In this document: one piece after another, positions 56,580 to 64,000 of the stretch | How the letters are laid out: every line of letters starts with the position of its first letter | How positions within the stretch are numbered: position 1 is the stretch's first letter | From: Xanthomonas arboricola pv. populi | GTDB lineage: Bacteria; Pseudomonadota; Gammaproteobacteria; Xanthomonadales; Xanthomonadaceae | Direction of reading: 5' to 3' | DNA: 64,000 bases | Assembly: GCF_002939945.1 (NCBI RefSeq) | Contig: NZ_MDEB01000003.1 | Span: forward strand, 376,547 to 440,546 | Notes under the pieces: generated by a model | What the model was told of the DNA's origin: nothing | Databases searched by the model: none | What the model saw: the letters and a program-made list of their open reading frames with translations, nothing else | Program-made: the position numbers and the translations under genes

Positions 56580-58039
56580 GGGCGGGTGTCCTTGCGATCG
56601 ACAGCGAGATGCCAAAGGTGCAATACGGCGTAGGCGCGCCACGGCCGCCAGGCCTGCGAGCGCGCTTCGGTGGCACGCTCGCTCAGGCGCTCGGGGGTGC
56701 CGAGTACCTGCTGCAGGATCAGGTCGCCGGCCGGAAACGCGTCCGGATGCGACAGCGCACGCATGGCGATGTAGTGCGCGGTCCACGGCCCGATGCCGGG
56801 CAACGCAGTGCACGCGGCGACGAACTCGGGCAGGCGCTGGCCGGCACCGAAATGCAGCCGCCCTTGCGCACACGCCGAGGCCAGCGCACGCAGCGTGGCG
56901 GCGCGCGCACGCGGCAGGCCGAGGTGTTCCAGTGGCGCCTCGGCCAGCTGTGCCGGGGTCGGAAAGATGCGGTCCAGGCCAGGCGGCATCTCCACATGAT
57001 GACCGCCATGGCAATCGACCAGCCGTGCCGCCAGCGTCGCCGCACCGGCCACGCTGATCTGCTGGCCCAGCACGGCGCGCACGGCCACTTCGAAGCCGTC
57101 CCAGCCGCCCGGCACGCGCAGGCCGGGACGGCGCGCGATCGCCTCGGCCAGCAGCGGCTCGGCCGCCAGCGTGGCGTGCACCGCCTGCAGGTCCGCATCC
57201 AGATCGAACAGGCGGCGCACCCGCCGCACGATCTGCGGAATCTGGCGCGGGTCGGTCGCGCCGATGCGCAGCAACAACTCCGCACGCTGCGGCGCCGCGC
57301 TGACCTCGATCAGCGTCGCGTTGCCCGGTGTGCCGATCACGCGCCGGTAGCCGCTGGCGTCGACCTGCTCGATGCCGGGAATCGCGCGGCGCCGCAGGAA
57401 TGCCAGCATCGCCGGCAGATCCAGCGGCGGGCGGTAGCCCAGGCGCAGGGTCAACGCGCCACCCGGCACCTCCGCGCGCTGCTTGCGCAGCGCCGACGGC
57501 GGCATCCCGCAGCCCTCCAGGAACGCCGCATTGAAGCGACGCAGACTGTTGAAGCCGGCCGCCAGTGCCACTTCGGTGACCGGCAATGCGGTCTCGGTCA
57601 GCAGCTGCTTGGCCAGCAGCAGCCGGCGCGTGCCATGTACCTGGATCGGGGTGGCACCGATCTGTTGCACGAACTGCCGCTGCAGCTGGCGCGCGCTCAG
57701 GCCCACCGCATCGGCCAGGGTCTGCACCGGCTGCTCGTGCAGGGCGCCGTCGGCGATCATCGCCAGTGCGCGTTGCACGCTCTCTTCGCCCAGATGCTGC
57801 TGCGCCTGCGGCGACAGCTCCGGGCGGCAGCGCAGGCACGGCCGGTAGCCGGCGGCACTGGCTGCCGCCGCGCTGGGGTAATAGCTAATGTTGCCCGGCT
57901 TGGGCGGCGGTGCCGGACAGACCGGGCGGCAGTAGATACCGGTACTGCGCACCGCGGTGAAGAACAACCCGTCGAAACGCGCATCGCGCGCCAGGCGGGC
58001 GCGGTCGCATTGGAGTCGGTCGGGCGTGGCGGTCTGCAT
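56576..58039 (-). CDS. ada: Ada-AlkA fusion: methylation sensor and DNA glycosylase
   Basis: A 487-residue bifunctional protein. The N-terminal Ada zinc domain has the four cysteines in IYCRPVC and PCLRC (C37, C41, C68, C71), of which C37 should accept methyl from phosphotriesters. An AraC-type helix-turn-helix follows (QTLADAVGLSARQLQRQF). The C-terminal half is an AlkA glycosylase with AlkA_N (LRLGYRPPLD) and the helix-hairpin-helix LPGIGPWTAHYIAMRAL. The usual O6-methylguanine domain is absent and is supplied by the overlapping ogt gene. Confidence 0.95.
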   Translation of the reverse strand: MQTATPDRLQCDRARLARDARFDGLFFTAVRSTGIYCRPVCPAPPPKPGNISYYPSAAAASAAGYRPCLRCRPELSPQAQQHLGEESVQRALAMIADGALHEQPVQTLADAVGLSARQLQRQFVQQIGATPIQVHGTRRLLLAKQLLTETALPVTEVALAAGFNSLRRFNAAFLEGCGMPPSALRKQRAEVPGGALTLRLGYRPPLDLPAMLAFLRRRAIPGIEQVDASGYRRVIGTPGNATLIEVSAAPQRAELLLRIGATDPRQIPQIVRRVRRLFDLDADLQAVHATLAAEPLLAEAIARRPGLRVPGGWDGFEVAVRAVLGQQISVAGAATLAARLVDCHGGHHVEMPPGLDRIFPTPAQLAEAPLEHLGLPRARAATLRALASACAQGRLHFGAGQRLPEFVAACTALPGIGPWTAHYIAMRALSHPDAFPAGDLILQQVLGTPERLSERATEARSQAWRPWRAYAVLHLWHLAVDRKDTRP

Positions 58040-58187
58040 GGCGCCAGTCTATGCGCTCCCCCCGGCCCCGGCTGGCCGTTTTCGGACAGGGTTGCGCCGG
58101 GCCGGTGTGTTCATGGCAGGGTCAAACGGTTGGCCCATTCAGCCATAGACTGCGGGTGATCTCCGTCGCGGTCCGTTGCCTGACATC

Positions 58188-59360
58188 ATGCTGAAACTGC
58201 TCTGCCTGTCCCTTTCCTGCGTCCTGGCACTGGCGGCCTGCGACCGCACCGGTACCTCGGCCGATGCCGCGGCGACGCAACAGAGCGGCGCGGGGCAGGG
58301 CGATGGCGACCATATGGTGTCGGTGGATACGCCCGAGCCGGTGGCGCCGCCGCCGCGGCCACGTGCACAGGCGGGCGAAGCCGGCTGGCCGCAGGCGGAA
58401 CTGGACGCGGGCAAGGCCTGGATCAGTTGCGCCACCGATTACAGCAGCGACGCCGGCGACGGCACGCTGCTGCCGGCGCTGGACCGGGCCAGCGTGGAGG
58501 CGGCGCTGGCGCCGTGTCGCGACACCGGCCTGCTGCGGGTGCGCTACGCCGGCAAGATCAACGCCGGCTTCGCTGCGTTGGTGTGGCGTCTGGCCGCGGT
58601 GGCCGAGCAACTGCGGCTGCCGCATCGCATCCTGGACCTGGATTCCAGCGGCGGGCAGGTGGAAGCGGCGATTCGCGCCGGCGATGTCATCGGCGAATCC
58701 AACTGGACCATCTGGGTGCGCGAAGGCTCGATCTGTCATAGCGCCTGCGTGTTCGTGCTGGCCGCCGGCGACAACCGCCTGGTGGCCGGCAAGGTCGGCA
58801 TCCACCGCATGATGCGGATCAGTTCCAAGGCCACCTCGCGCGCGGAACTCAATCGCGAATTGCGCGAGGTCTACGGCAACGTCAAGGATTATCTGGAGCG
58901 CAACGGCGTGGCGGTGGCGGTGGCCGACCTGATGATGACCGTGCCCAACCGCAGCCTGCGCCTGCTGACGATGGACGAGCTGCGCGAGTACGGGCTGGAT
59001 GGCACCAACGCGGTGCAGGACGACCTGGAGCGCATCCGCCAGATGCGCAAGTGCGGCGATGCCTTCGTGCGGCGCAAGGACGCGTTTCTGGTCGCCTTCG
59101 ATCACAAGTGCAAGGGCGAGGGCGCCGATCTGGAGGCGGTCAACGCTTGCGGCCTGGCATTGAAGCAGCGCTTCGGCTTCCCGGATGCGGCCTGCCCGGA
59201 AGAAAGCCCACTGGCCGAAACCGATGCCGCCGCGTTGCCGGCAACGGCCGCACCGCAGGCCGCGGCGGCGGTCGACGCAGAGCCAGGAGCGTCACCCGCG
59301 GCACCGGACGCGGCGACCGCCGCCGAGCCCGCGCCAGGCCCCGCCCAGGGCGACGGCTGA
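58188..59360 (+). CDS. Lipoprotein with ClpP/crotonase-like protease fold
   Basis: A 390-residue lipoprotein (lipobox ALAAC). After a Pro/Ala-rich spacer it has a domain like COG3904 periplasmic proteins: RILDLDSSGGQVEAAI (the oxyanion-type SGG turn), SICHSACVFVLAAGDNRLVAG (putative nucleophile Ser) and VGIHRM. This suggests a periplasmic serine protease related to ClpP, although activity is unproven. The C-terminus is a long Ala/Pro-rich tail. It diverges from ada. Confidence 0.75.
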   Translation: MLKLLCLSLSCVLALAACDRTGTSADAAATQQSGAGQGDGDHMVSVDTPEPVAPPPRPRAQAGEAGWPQAELDAGKAWISCATDYSSDAGDGTLLPALDRASVEAALAPCRDTGLLRVRYAGKINAGFAALVWRLAAVAEQLRLPHRILDLDSSGGQVEAAIRAGDVIGESNWTIWVREGSICHSACVFVLAAGDNRLVAGKVGIHRMMRISSKATSRAELNRELREVYGNVKDYLERNGVAVAVADLMMTVPNRSLRLLTMDELREYGLDGTNAVQDDLERIRQMRKCGDAFVRRKDAFLVAFDHKCKGEGADLEAVNACGLALKQRFGFPDAACPEESPLAETDAAALPATAAPQAAAAVDAEPGASPAAPDAATAAEPAPGPAQGDG

Positions 59361-59424
59361 GCTTCACGCGCATCGCACTGCCGGCTGCCTATGGTCGCGG
59401 CATATCACGGAGCCGGGGGGCGAC

Positions 59425-59673
59425 ATGCTTGGGAAGACGAAAGGTGTTGCGCTGGCTTATCTGCCATCGGCGTTGCTGGTGCTGGCCGGATTCGGCGTGG
59501 CCGAACTCCTGCAGGTGATCGCTGCGGCCAGTCAGATGCAGTGGCCGGCGACGCTGGCAGTGTGGCTGAGCCTGGTGGCGCTGATCGTGGCCGTCGCCCG
59601 CGCGCTATGGATCAGCTGGCGGCTATGGCGGCCGCGTGGCGTCGCGGCGGTTCCGCCCGGCGGCGAAGTCTGA
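59425..59673 (+). CDS. Small two-helix membrane protein
   Basis: An 82-residue protein with two hydrophobic helices (LPSALLVLAGFGVAELLQVI and ATLAVWLSLVALIVAVARAL) and a basic end (RLWRPRG). No family recognised. ATG 59425 has a G-rich ribosome-binding site. It is in the same direction as its neighbours, with 65 and 154 nt gaps. Confidence 0.65.
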   Translation: MLGKTKGVALAYLPSALLVLAGFGVAELLQVIAAASQMQWPATLAVWLSLVALIVAVARALWISWRLWRPRGVAAVPPGGEV

Positions 59674-59827
59674 GTTTTTTCGAGTGACCGGCGTGTTTTG
59701 CCCGCACCCGGCTCCTGCGCCGGGTGCGCACTCACCTCGACATGCAGCGCACGTCTTACACTGCCGCACCCGCCGCGAACCCTGCGCCGGTTCTCGTCCA
59801 TTCGTTACGTAGAAGGTCATCTGCCCC

Positions 59828-60340
59828 ATGTTGCGTCCTTGTCTGCTTGCCGCGCTGCTGTTGGCTCCCTCGCTGGTCCTGGCACAACAGCCGCAGACCG
59901 CTGTACGTCCGGTTGCCGCTCCCCAGGCGGCGGCGCCCGCGGTCAACCCGGCGCAGCAGGCGCAGCTGACCAAACAGAACACCGAGATGACCCAGGCGGC
60001 ATTGCGGGTGGCGCAGATGGTCGATGCCAACCAGGTCGCCTCGCTGTGGGATGGCGCCTCCAGCGTCGCCAAGACCGCGGTCAAGCGCGATGTCTTCGTG
60101 ACCCAGATCGGCGCCGAGCGTGCACGTCTGGGGCCGGTGGTCGGACGCGGGCAGGGCTCGGTGACGCGGGTCAAATACGCCGCCGGCGCGCAGGTGCCGG
60201 AAGGTTTGTACATCAACGTCAGCTTCCCGACCCGCTTTGCCAAGGCGCAGCAGCCGGTACGCGAGCTGGTGTCGTTCCGCCTGGACGAGGACAAGACCTG
60301 GCGGCTCGCCGGTTACAGCCTGCGCGCGTCGGTCAAGTAA
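59828..60340 (+). CDS. Exported DUF4019 protein
   Basis: A 170-residue exported protein. The signal peptide MLRPCLLAALLLAPSLVLAQ is followed by a Pro/Ala/Gln-rich linker and a DUF4019 domain (VDANQVASLWDGASSVAKTA ... ELVSFRLDEDKTWRLAGY). Members have a fold related to other small periplasmic domains of unknown function. The MAPEG gene follows after 25 nt. Confidence 0.82.
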   Translation: MLRPCLLAALLLAPSLVLAQQPQTAVRPVAAPQAAAPAVNPAQQAQLTKQNTEMTQAALRVAQMVDANQVASLWDGASSVAKTAVKRDVFVTQIGAERARLGPVVGRGQGSVTRVKYAAGAQVPEGLYINVSFPTRFAKAQQPVRELVSFRLDEDKTWRLAGYSLRASVK

Positions 60341-60365
60341 TGCTGCAGCTCATCGGGAATCCAGA

Positions 60366-60767
60366 ATGGAACTGACAATCGAACTGCAGATGCTGGGCTG
60401 GGCCATGGTGCTCGGTCTGGTGCAACTGCTGGCCGCCTCGGCCAGCATGACCGCCCAGCGTGGGACCAAGTGGAATGCCAGTGCACGCGATGGCGACGCC
60501 AAGCCGTTGACCGGCGTCGCCGCGCGGCTGGACCGCGCATTTCGCAACTATCAGGAGACCTTCCCGATCTTCGCGGCCGCGGTACTGGCGGTGAGCGTTG
60601 CAGGCCGTACCAACGCTGACACCGCACTGGGCGTGCAGCTGTACCTGTGGGCGCGCGTGGCCTATGTGCCGGCGTATGCGGCAGGCATTCCTTACCTGCG
60701 CAGCGCAATCTGGGTAGTGTCGTTCTGGGGCATCGTCAAGCTGGTACGGGCGTTGCTGGGTTGGTGA
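60366..60767 (+). CDS. MAPEG family membrane protein
   Basis: A 133-residue four-helix membrane protein. The family pattern is visible: RLDRAFRNYQETFPIFAAAV, with the conserved NxxETFP, and WARVAYVPAYAAGIPYLRS. Human MAPEG proteins act in glutathione and eicosanoid metabolism; bacterial substrates are unknown. Likely co-transcribed with the DUF4019 gene. Confidence 0.9.
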   Translation: MELTIELQMLGWAMVLGLVQLLAASASMTAQRGTKWNASARDGDAKPLTGVAARLDRAFRNYQETFPIFAAAVLAVSVAGRTNADTALGVQLYLWARVAYVPAYAAGIPYLRSAIWVVSFWGIVKLVRALLGW

Positions 60768-60970
60768 GGCAGGCCCGGCTGCGTCTGCGCAGATAGCTGG
60801 GCGGTGGCTGAGAAAACGCAGCGACCGATCGCGCGCTTGCAACCGCGGTGGGCCCACTGTTCCGGTGGCTGCTTGATCCTGATCAAGTCCTGCCGACACC
60901 ACTGCCGTTAGACTCACAGACGCTATCAAGACTGCCGCGCGCACCGCCAGGCGGGCGTGCTCGGTGCGGC

Positions 60971-61044
60971 ATGTACCACACGTACGTTCCGTTTTCTCTG
61001 CGCCGACCGCATCCACCTGACCACCGCACGCGAAGTTTTGTTAG
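60971..61044 (-). repeat. GCTAACAAAAC-type intergenic repeat, copy 2
   Basis: Inverted relative to the copy at 28469. On the minus strand it reads AGCTAACAAAAC, then GGTCAGGTGG and GCGGTCGGCGC. The second hairpin arm is more diverged than in copy 1. It lies between the MAPEG gene and ubiM. Confidence 0.7.
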
Positions 61045-61077
61045 CTCCTCTGGGTCTCGGTGGTGAAGGAGCGCGGC

Positions 61078-62256
61078 ATGCAATCGGTGGATATCGCAGT
61101 CGTTGGTGCCGGGCCGGTCGGCCTGAGTTTTGCGCGGTCGTTGGCCGGCAGTGGTCTGTCGGTGGTGGTGGTCGAGCAACAGCCGCGCGCGCAGCTGGCC
61201 GATCCTGCATTCGACGGGCGTGAAATCGCCCTGACCCACGCCTCGCGTGCCCTGCTGGAACAACTGGGCATCTGGCAGCAGTTTCCCGCCGATGCGATCT
61301 CGCCGCTACGCGACGCACGCGTCATGGACGGGCATTCGCACTTCGCATTGACCTTCGCCGCCTCCGCGCGTGGTGCCGGCGATCTGGGCTGGCTGGTGCC
61401 CAATCATCTGATCCGTCGCGCTGCCTGGCAGGCGGTGCAGGCGCAAGCTGCGCTGGAGATCCGCTGTGCCTGCACGCTGCAGGCCGTGCAGCTGTATCGC
61501 GACCGGGTGGCGCTGCAGTTATCCGATGGGGAAACGGTGTCGGCGCGCCTGTTGGTGGCGGCCGACAGTCGTTTTTCCAGCACCCGGCGCCTGCTCGGCA
61601 TCGGTGCGCAGCTGCGTGATTTCGGCAAGACCATGCTGGTGTGCCGGATGCGGCATGCGCTGCCGCACCGGCATGCCGCATGGGAGTGGTTTGGCTACGG
61701 CAAGACGCTGGCGTTGTTGCCGCTGCAGGGCAATCGCGCCGGTGCGGTGCTGACCTTGCCGCCGCGACAGGTGGAGGCCTTGCTGGCGATGGAGGCGGCG
61801 GACTTCAGCGCGGCGGTGACCGAGGCGTTCGAACATCGGCTCGGCCCGATGCAGCAGGACGGCAGCCGGCATGCCTATCCGCTGGTGGCGGCGTATGCGC
61901 AACGCTTGATCGCCGAGCGTGCCGCGCTGATCGGCGATGCGGCGGTGGGCATGCACCCGGTCACCGCGCATGGCTTCAATTTCGGATTGCAGAGCCAGGC
62001 GCGCCTGGCCGAGCGTGTGTGCGCCGCTGCCGCAGCCGGGCGCGACATCGGGGCTGCGGCCCTGCTGCAGGGGTACGAGCGGGCGCACCGGCTGGCGACG
62101 CGGCCGCTGTATGAGGCGACCAATGCACTGGCCGCGCTGTATACCGACGATCGTGCGCCGGCCCGCCTGCTGCGGCGGGGCGCCTTGCGCGCGGCGCATG
62201 CGGTGGCGCCGTTCAAGCAGGCGATTGCGGCGCATCTGACCCAGCGCAGCGTTTGA
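61078..62256 (+). CDS. ubiM: UbiH/UbiM-like flavin hydroxylase
   Basis: A 392-residue FAD monooxygenase for ubiquinone ring hydroxylation. The FAD-binding Rossmann motif is VVGAGPVGLSFARSL, then DGREIALTH, typical of this group, and GDAAVGMHPVTAHGFNFGLQ near the flavin. I favour UbiM among UbiH, UbiI and UbiF because of the DGREIALTH form, but this is not certain. ATG 61078 has AAGGAG 6 nt upstream; GTG 61060 is less likely. Confidence 0.8.
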   Translation: MQSVDIAVVGAGPVGLSFARSLAGSGLSVVVVEQQPRAQLADPAFDGREIALTHASRALLEQLGIWQQFPADAISPLRDARVMDGHSHFALTFAASARGAGDLGWLVPNHLIRRAAWQAVQAQAALEIRCACTLQAVQLYRDRVALQLSDGETVSARLLVAADSRFSSTRRLLGIGAQLRDFGKTMLVCRMRHALPHRHAAWEWFGYGKTLALLPLQGNRAGAVLTLPPRQVEALLAMEAADFSAAVTEAFEHRLGPMQQDGSRHAYPLVAAYAQRLIAERAALIGDAAVGMHPVTAHGFNFGLQSQARLAERVCAAAAAGRDIGAAALLQGYERAHRLATRPLYEATNALAALYTDDRAPARLLRRGALRAAHAVAPFKQAIAAHLTQRSV

Positions 62257-62406
62257 TGTATCGAAGTGGGAGCGGGCAGACGCAGTGCGTGCAGCGCTGC
62301 GCTGTGGTCCTCATGCGCAGTGGCTTGTAACGGTGTGCAACGTGCGGTCGGGCAGTGCGGTCATCGGCCCGTTCGCAGGTGCGCGTGCGGCGATCCGGCG
62401 GGCTCG

Positions 62407-62481
62407 ATCAGGCCGGCTGTCATCAGGCCGGATTTCGTCAGGCGCGTCGCAGTCAGGCACGTCGCAATCAGGACGGCGCGT
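62407..62481. repeat. Five tandem 15 nt repeats
   Basis: Exact 15 nt periodicity: ATCAGGCCGGCTGTC, ATCAGGCCGGATTTC, GTCAGGCGCGTCGCA, GTCAGGCACGTCGCA, ATCAGGACGGCGCGT. The unit begins RTCAGG. The last unit crosses the stop codon of the leftward gene at 62468. Candidate variable-number locus. Confidence 0.8.
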
Positions 62482-62788
62482 TTACCCGCGCAACAATCGC
62501 ATCGATCGCGGTGCGCGCATCGCCGCTGCGCAAGGCCTCTTCCAGCAGTGGAATCACCCAGGCGCAGCCGGCCTTGGTCACATCCGCGCGCCAGCCGCCG
62601 GGCCAGCCTTCCAGTTCGTGCAAGGCCAGCATGCTGCAACCGCCGCGCTCGGCGTGACCGCCACGGATCGACTGTTCGAACCAGAACGGCGTGGGTGAAT
62701 CGACGTCGATCGAAAAGATGTAGACATCGTGGTCCGGGTCTTCCGCCGAGGGCGCGATGTTGCGCCAGCTGACCTGCACCACGCTCAT
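62468..62788 (-). CDS. Conserved small protein of unknown function
   Basis: A 106-residue soluble protein. Segments such as VYIFSIDVDSPTPFWFEQS and LHELEGWPGGWRADVTKAG suggest a compact alpha/beta fold, but I recognise no family. Its ATG overlaps the TGA of the upstream S4-domain gene (62785-62788), so the two are translationally coupled. Confidence 0.7.
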   Translation of the reverse strand: MSVVQVSWRNIAPSAEDPDHDVYIFSIDVDSPTPFWFEQSIRGGHAERGGCSMLALHELEGWPGGWRADVTKAGCAWVIPLLEEALRSGDARTAIDAIVARVNAPS

Positions 62789-63027
62789 TCTGCCGGCTCC
62801 GCATCGGGGTCCAACGCCAGTACACGGATTTGCACATCGTCCAGTTGCACGAGCTGGCCGGGGCGGATCTTGGCGGTCTTGCGCAGTTCCTGCACGCCAT
62901 CGACGCTGACCGCGCCGCTGGCGACGATCGCCTTGCCCTGGCCGCCGCTGTCGGCAATCCCCGCCAGCTTGAGCAACTGGTTGAGTTCGATGTACTCGCC
63001 GTCCAGGTCGAATTCCAGAAATTGCAT
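62785..63027 (-). CDS. S4-domain RNA-binding protein (YbcJ-like)
   Basis: An 80-residue single S4 domain. The pattern EYIELNQLLKLAGIADSGGQ, then VSVDGVQELRK, is the alpha-L RNA-binding surface seen in YbcJ. It probably binds RNA in the cytosol. It overlaps the following gene by 4 nt. Confidence 0.88.
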   Translation of the reverse strand: MQFLEFDLDGEYIELNQLLKLAGIADSGGQGKAIVASGAVSVDGVQELRKTAKIRPGQLVQLDDVQIRVLALDPDAEPAE

Positions 63028-63195
63028 GCTGCGCTCGGTGACAGGAAGACGGCGATTATCCGCCTGTCGCAGCCGACAACACCACTGTGCCGAATGCAGC
63101 GCCGGCAGCTGGAGTCGTTACAGCAGCGGCACGCAGGCACGCAGGCGCGCCAGCGGCGTGCACGACGCCGGAGTCGCGGTGCGGCGTCGGCACGT

Positions 63196-63843
63196 TCATT
63201 CACGTCCAAAACGTGCAATTTCGTCCAGCATGCTTTCGGCACGCACGACACCGGGCCCGGCATGCGCATTGTCGATGCGCTCCAGCCACGGATGGCGTCT
63301 GCGCTGCAGCTGTCGATAGCCGAGCCAGGTGCCGATGCCGCCGAGCATACCCACCATCAGATTGAGCAGCAGCCAGCCGTGCGGCAGGGTCAGGCCGGTC
63401 AGCCTGCGCCAGCCGGCATCCGCCACGGCCACCCACAGCACCCAGAACGCCACGCCCAGCCACGGGGCCACCCGCGTGCGCCAGCGCCGCAACTGCGCGA
63501 GTGCGCGCTGCGTCGGCAGCAACGGTCCGGCAAAGTCCAGCTGCGCCAGCAGCTGCAGCTGCCGTAGTGCGGAGATCGCCAGTGCAATGCTCCACAGCTG
63601 CAGCAGCACGCCGCCGATGATCGCCGCAACCTGATCGGTGTGGGCAAGCCAGCTGCGCGCGATCACGATGTGCAGCGCCACGGCGCACAGCAATTGCGTG
63701 GATTGGCTCAGCCACAGCGGGCGCAGGCTGGTGCGCGCCGCATGGCCACGCACCTGGCCGATGATGTGGCCGATCTGCGTGCTGTGCTGATCCAGGCGGT
63801 GTTCCATCGCGTGCCAGGCGCGTTGCATGTCGTCGAGTTCCAT
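63196..63843 (-). CDS. Membrane protein next to an ECF sigma factor gene
   Basis: A 215-residue protein with four or five hydrophobic helices (for example LLCAVALHIVIARSWLAH, VAAIIGGVLLQLWSIALAIS and GVAFWVLWVAVADAG), and a cytosolic N-terminus (MELDDMQRAWHAMEHRLDQ). It lies 27 nt downstream of the sigma gene, where anti-sigma factors are usually found. No zinc HxxxCxxC anti-sigma motif is visible, so that function is inferred from position only. Confidence 0.75.
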   Translation of the reverse strand: MELDDMQRAWHAMEHRLDQHSTQIGHIIGQVRGHAARTSLRPLWLSQSTQLLCAVALHIVIARSWLAHTDQVAAIIGGVLLQLWSIALAISALRQLQLLAQLDFAGPLLPTQRALAQLRRWRTRVAPWLGVAFWVLWVAVADAGWRRLTGLTLPHGWLLLNLMVGMLGGIGTWLGYRQLQRRRHPWLERIDNAHAGPGVVRAESMLDEIARFGRE

Positions 63844-63870
63844 CGAATGTTCCTTGGGCGAAGTGGGTGG

Positions 63871-64000
63871 TCAGAGTTCGGCGCGGATGCGCGCCTTGAG
63901 GCGGCTGAGTTTCGTGGCGACATTGGTCTGGCTGATGCCGAGAACCTCGCCGATCTCGCGGTAGCTGTGCTGATCCAGGTACAGCAGCATCAAGGCGCGT
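63871..64000 (-). CDS. ECF sigma-70 factor, C-terminal fragment
   Basis: The gene leaves the window on the right; only 42 codons and the stop are visible. They form region 4.2, which recognises the -35 promoter element: SYREIGEVLGISQTNVATKL followed by SRLKARIRAEL. Typical of extracytoplasmic function sigma factors. Confidence 0.88.
   Translation of the reverse strand, partial: RALMLLYLDQHSYREIGEVLGISQTNVATKLSRLKARIRAEL

Noticed and set aside
1..64000. CRISPR array, insertion sequence, prophage or tRNA genes
   Set aside because: No regularly spaced repeats with unique spacers, no transposase or integrase, and no cloverleaf sequence was recognised by eye. A dedicated scan was not possible.

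Overview
The window is a GC-rich chromosomal segment of a plant-associated gammaproteobacterium, almost certainly Xanthomonas. This rests on gene content read from the sequence: a nucleotide pyrophosphatase matching the Xanthomonas NPP active-site layout, TonB-dependent receptors, a stand-alone papain-like protease, subtilisin/kexin-like proteases, creBCD, zur beside gltX, and abundant Xanthomonas-style intergenic palindromic repeats. It is core chromosome. I see no prophage, insertion sequence, CRISPR array, rRNA or tRNA.

Layout. 1-9000: the end of a HAD hydrolase, a large palindromic repeat, ybdD-cstA (pyruvate/peptide uptake), pirin plus OsmC, a second pirin, endonuclease V and gpmA. 9000-19700: an M13 metallopeptidase lipoprotein, then a seven-gene leftward chemotaxis operon (STAS protein, CheA, a methyl-accepting protein with three exact 90-residue HAMP-like repeats, CheW, a REC-EAL c-di-GMP phosphodiesterase, CheR, CheB). 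20200-26000: mfd, a second repeat copy, a Pat-like GNAT and rlmJ. 26100-31700: creB, a 62-codon ORF, creC, a divergent cysteine protease and creD with a cre-tag-like operator. 31700-42200: GNAT, amidohydrolase, DUF3616, gltX, zur, AraC regulator, third repeat copy, LysR/MFS pair and an aldo/keto reductase.

42200-47200 holds a tandem duplication of a two-gene unit: an exported S8 protease with a C-terminal P-domain, followed 1 nt later by an exported companion of about 200 residues. 48100-53800 has two TonB-dependent receptors. The second is ZnuD-like and diverges from a MerC-like membrane protein across a region with Zur-box-like palindromes. 53900-58000: ribosomal protein THX with a Lys/Ala tail, a ClC channel remnant, the NPP phosphodiesterase and an alkylation-repair pair (Ogt, Ada-AlkA fusion). 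58000-64000: a ClpP-fold lipoprotein, small envelope proteins, a MAPEG protein, a UbiM-like hydroxylase, an S4-domain protein, and a membrane protein beside the 3' end of an ECF sigma factor gene.

The main candidates for new biology are the duplicated protease/companion unit, whose companion may be a trans-acting propeptide or inhibitor; the repeat-built signalling protein inside a chemotaxis operon that also carries a c-di-GMP phosphodiesterase; and the three-copy composite palindromic element.
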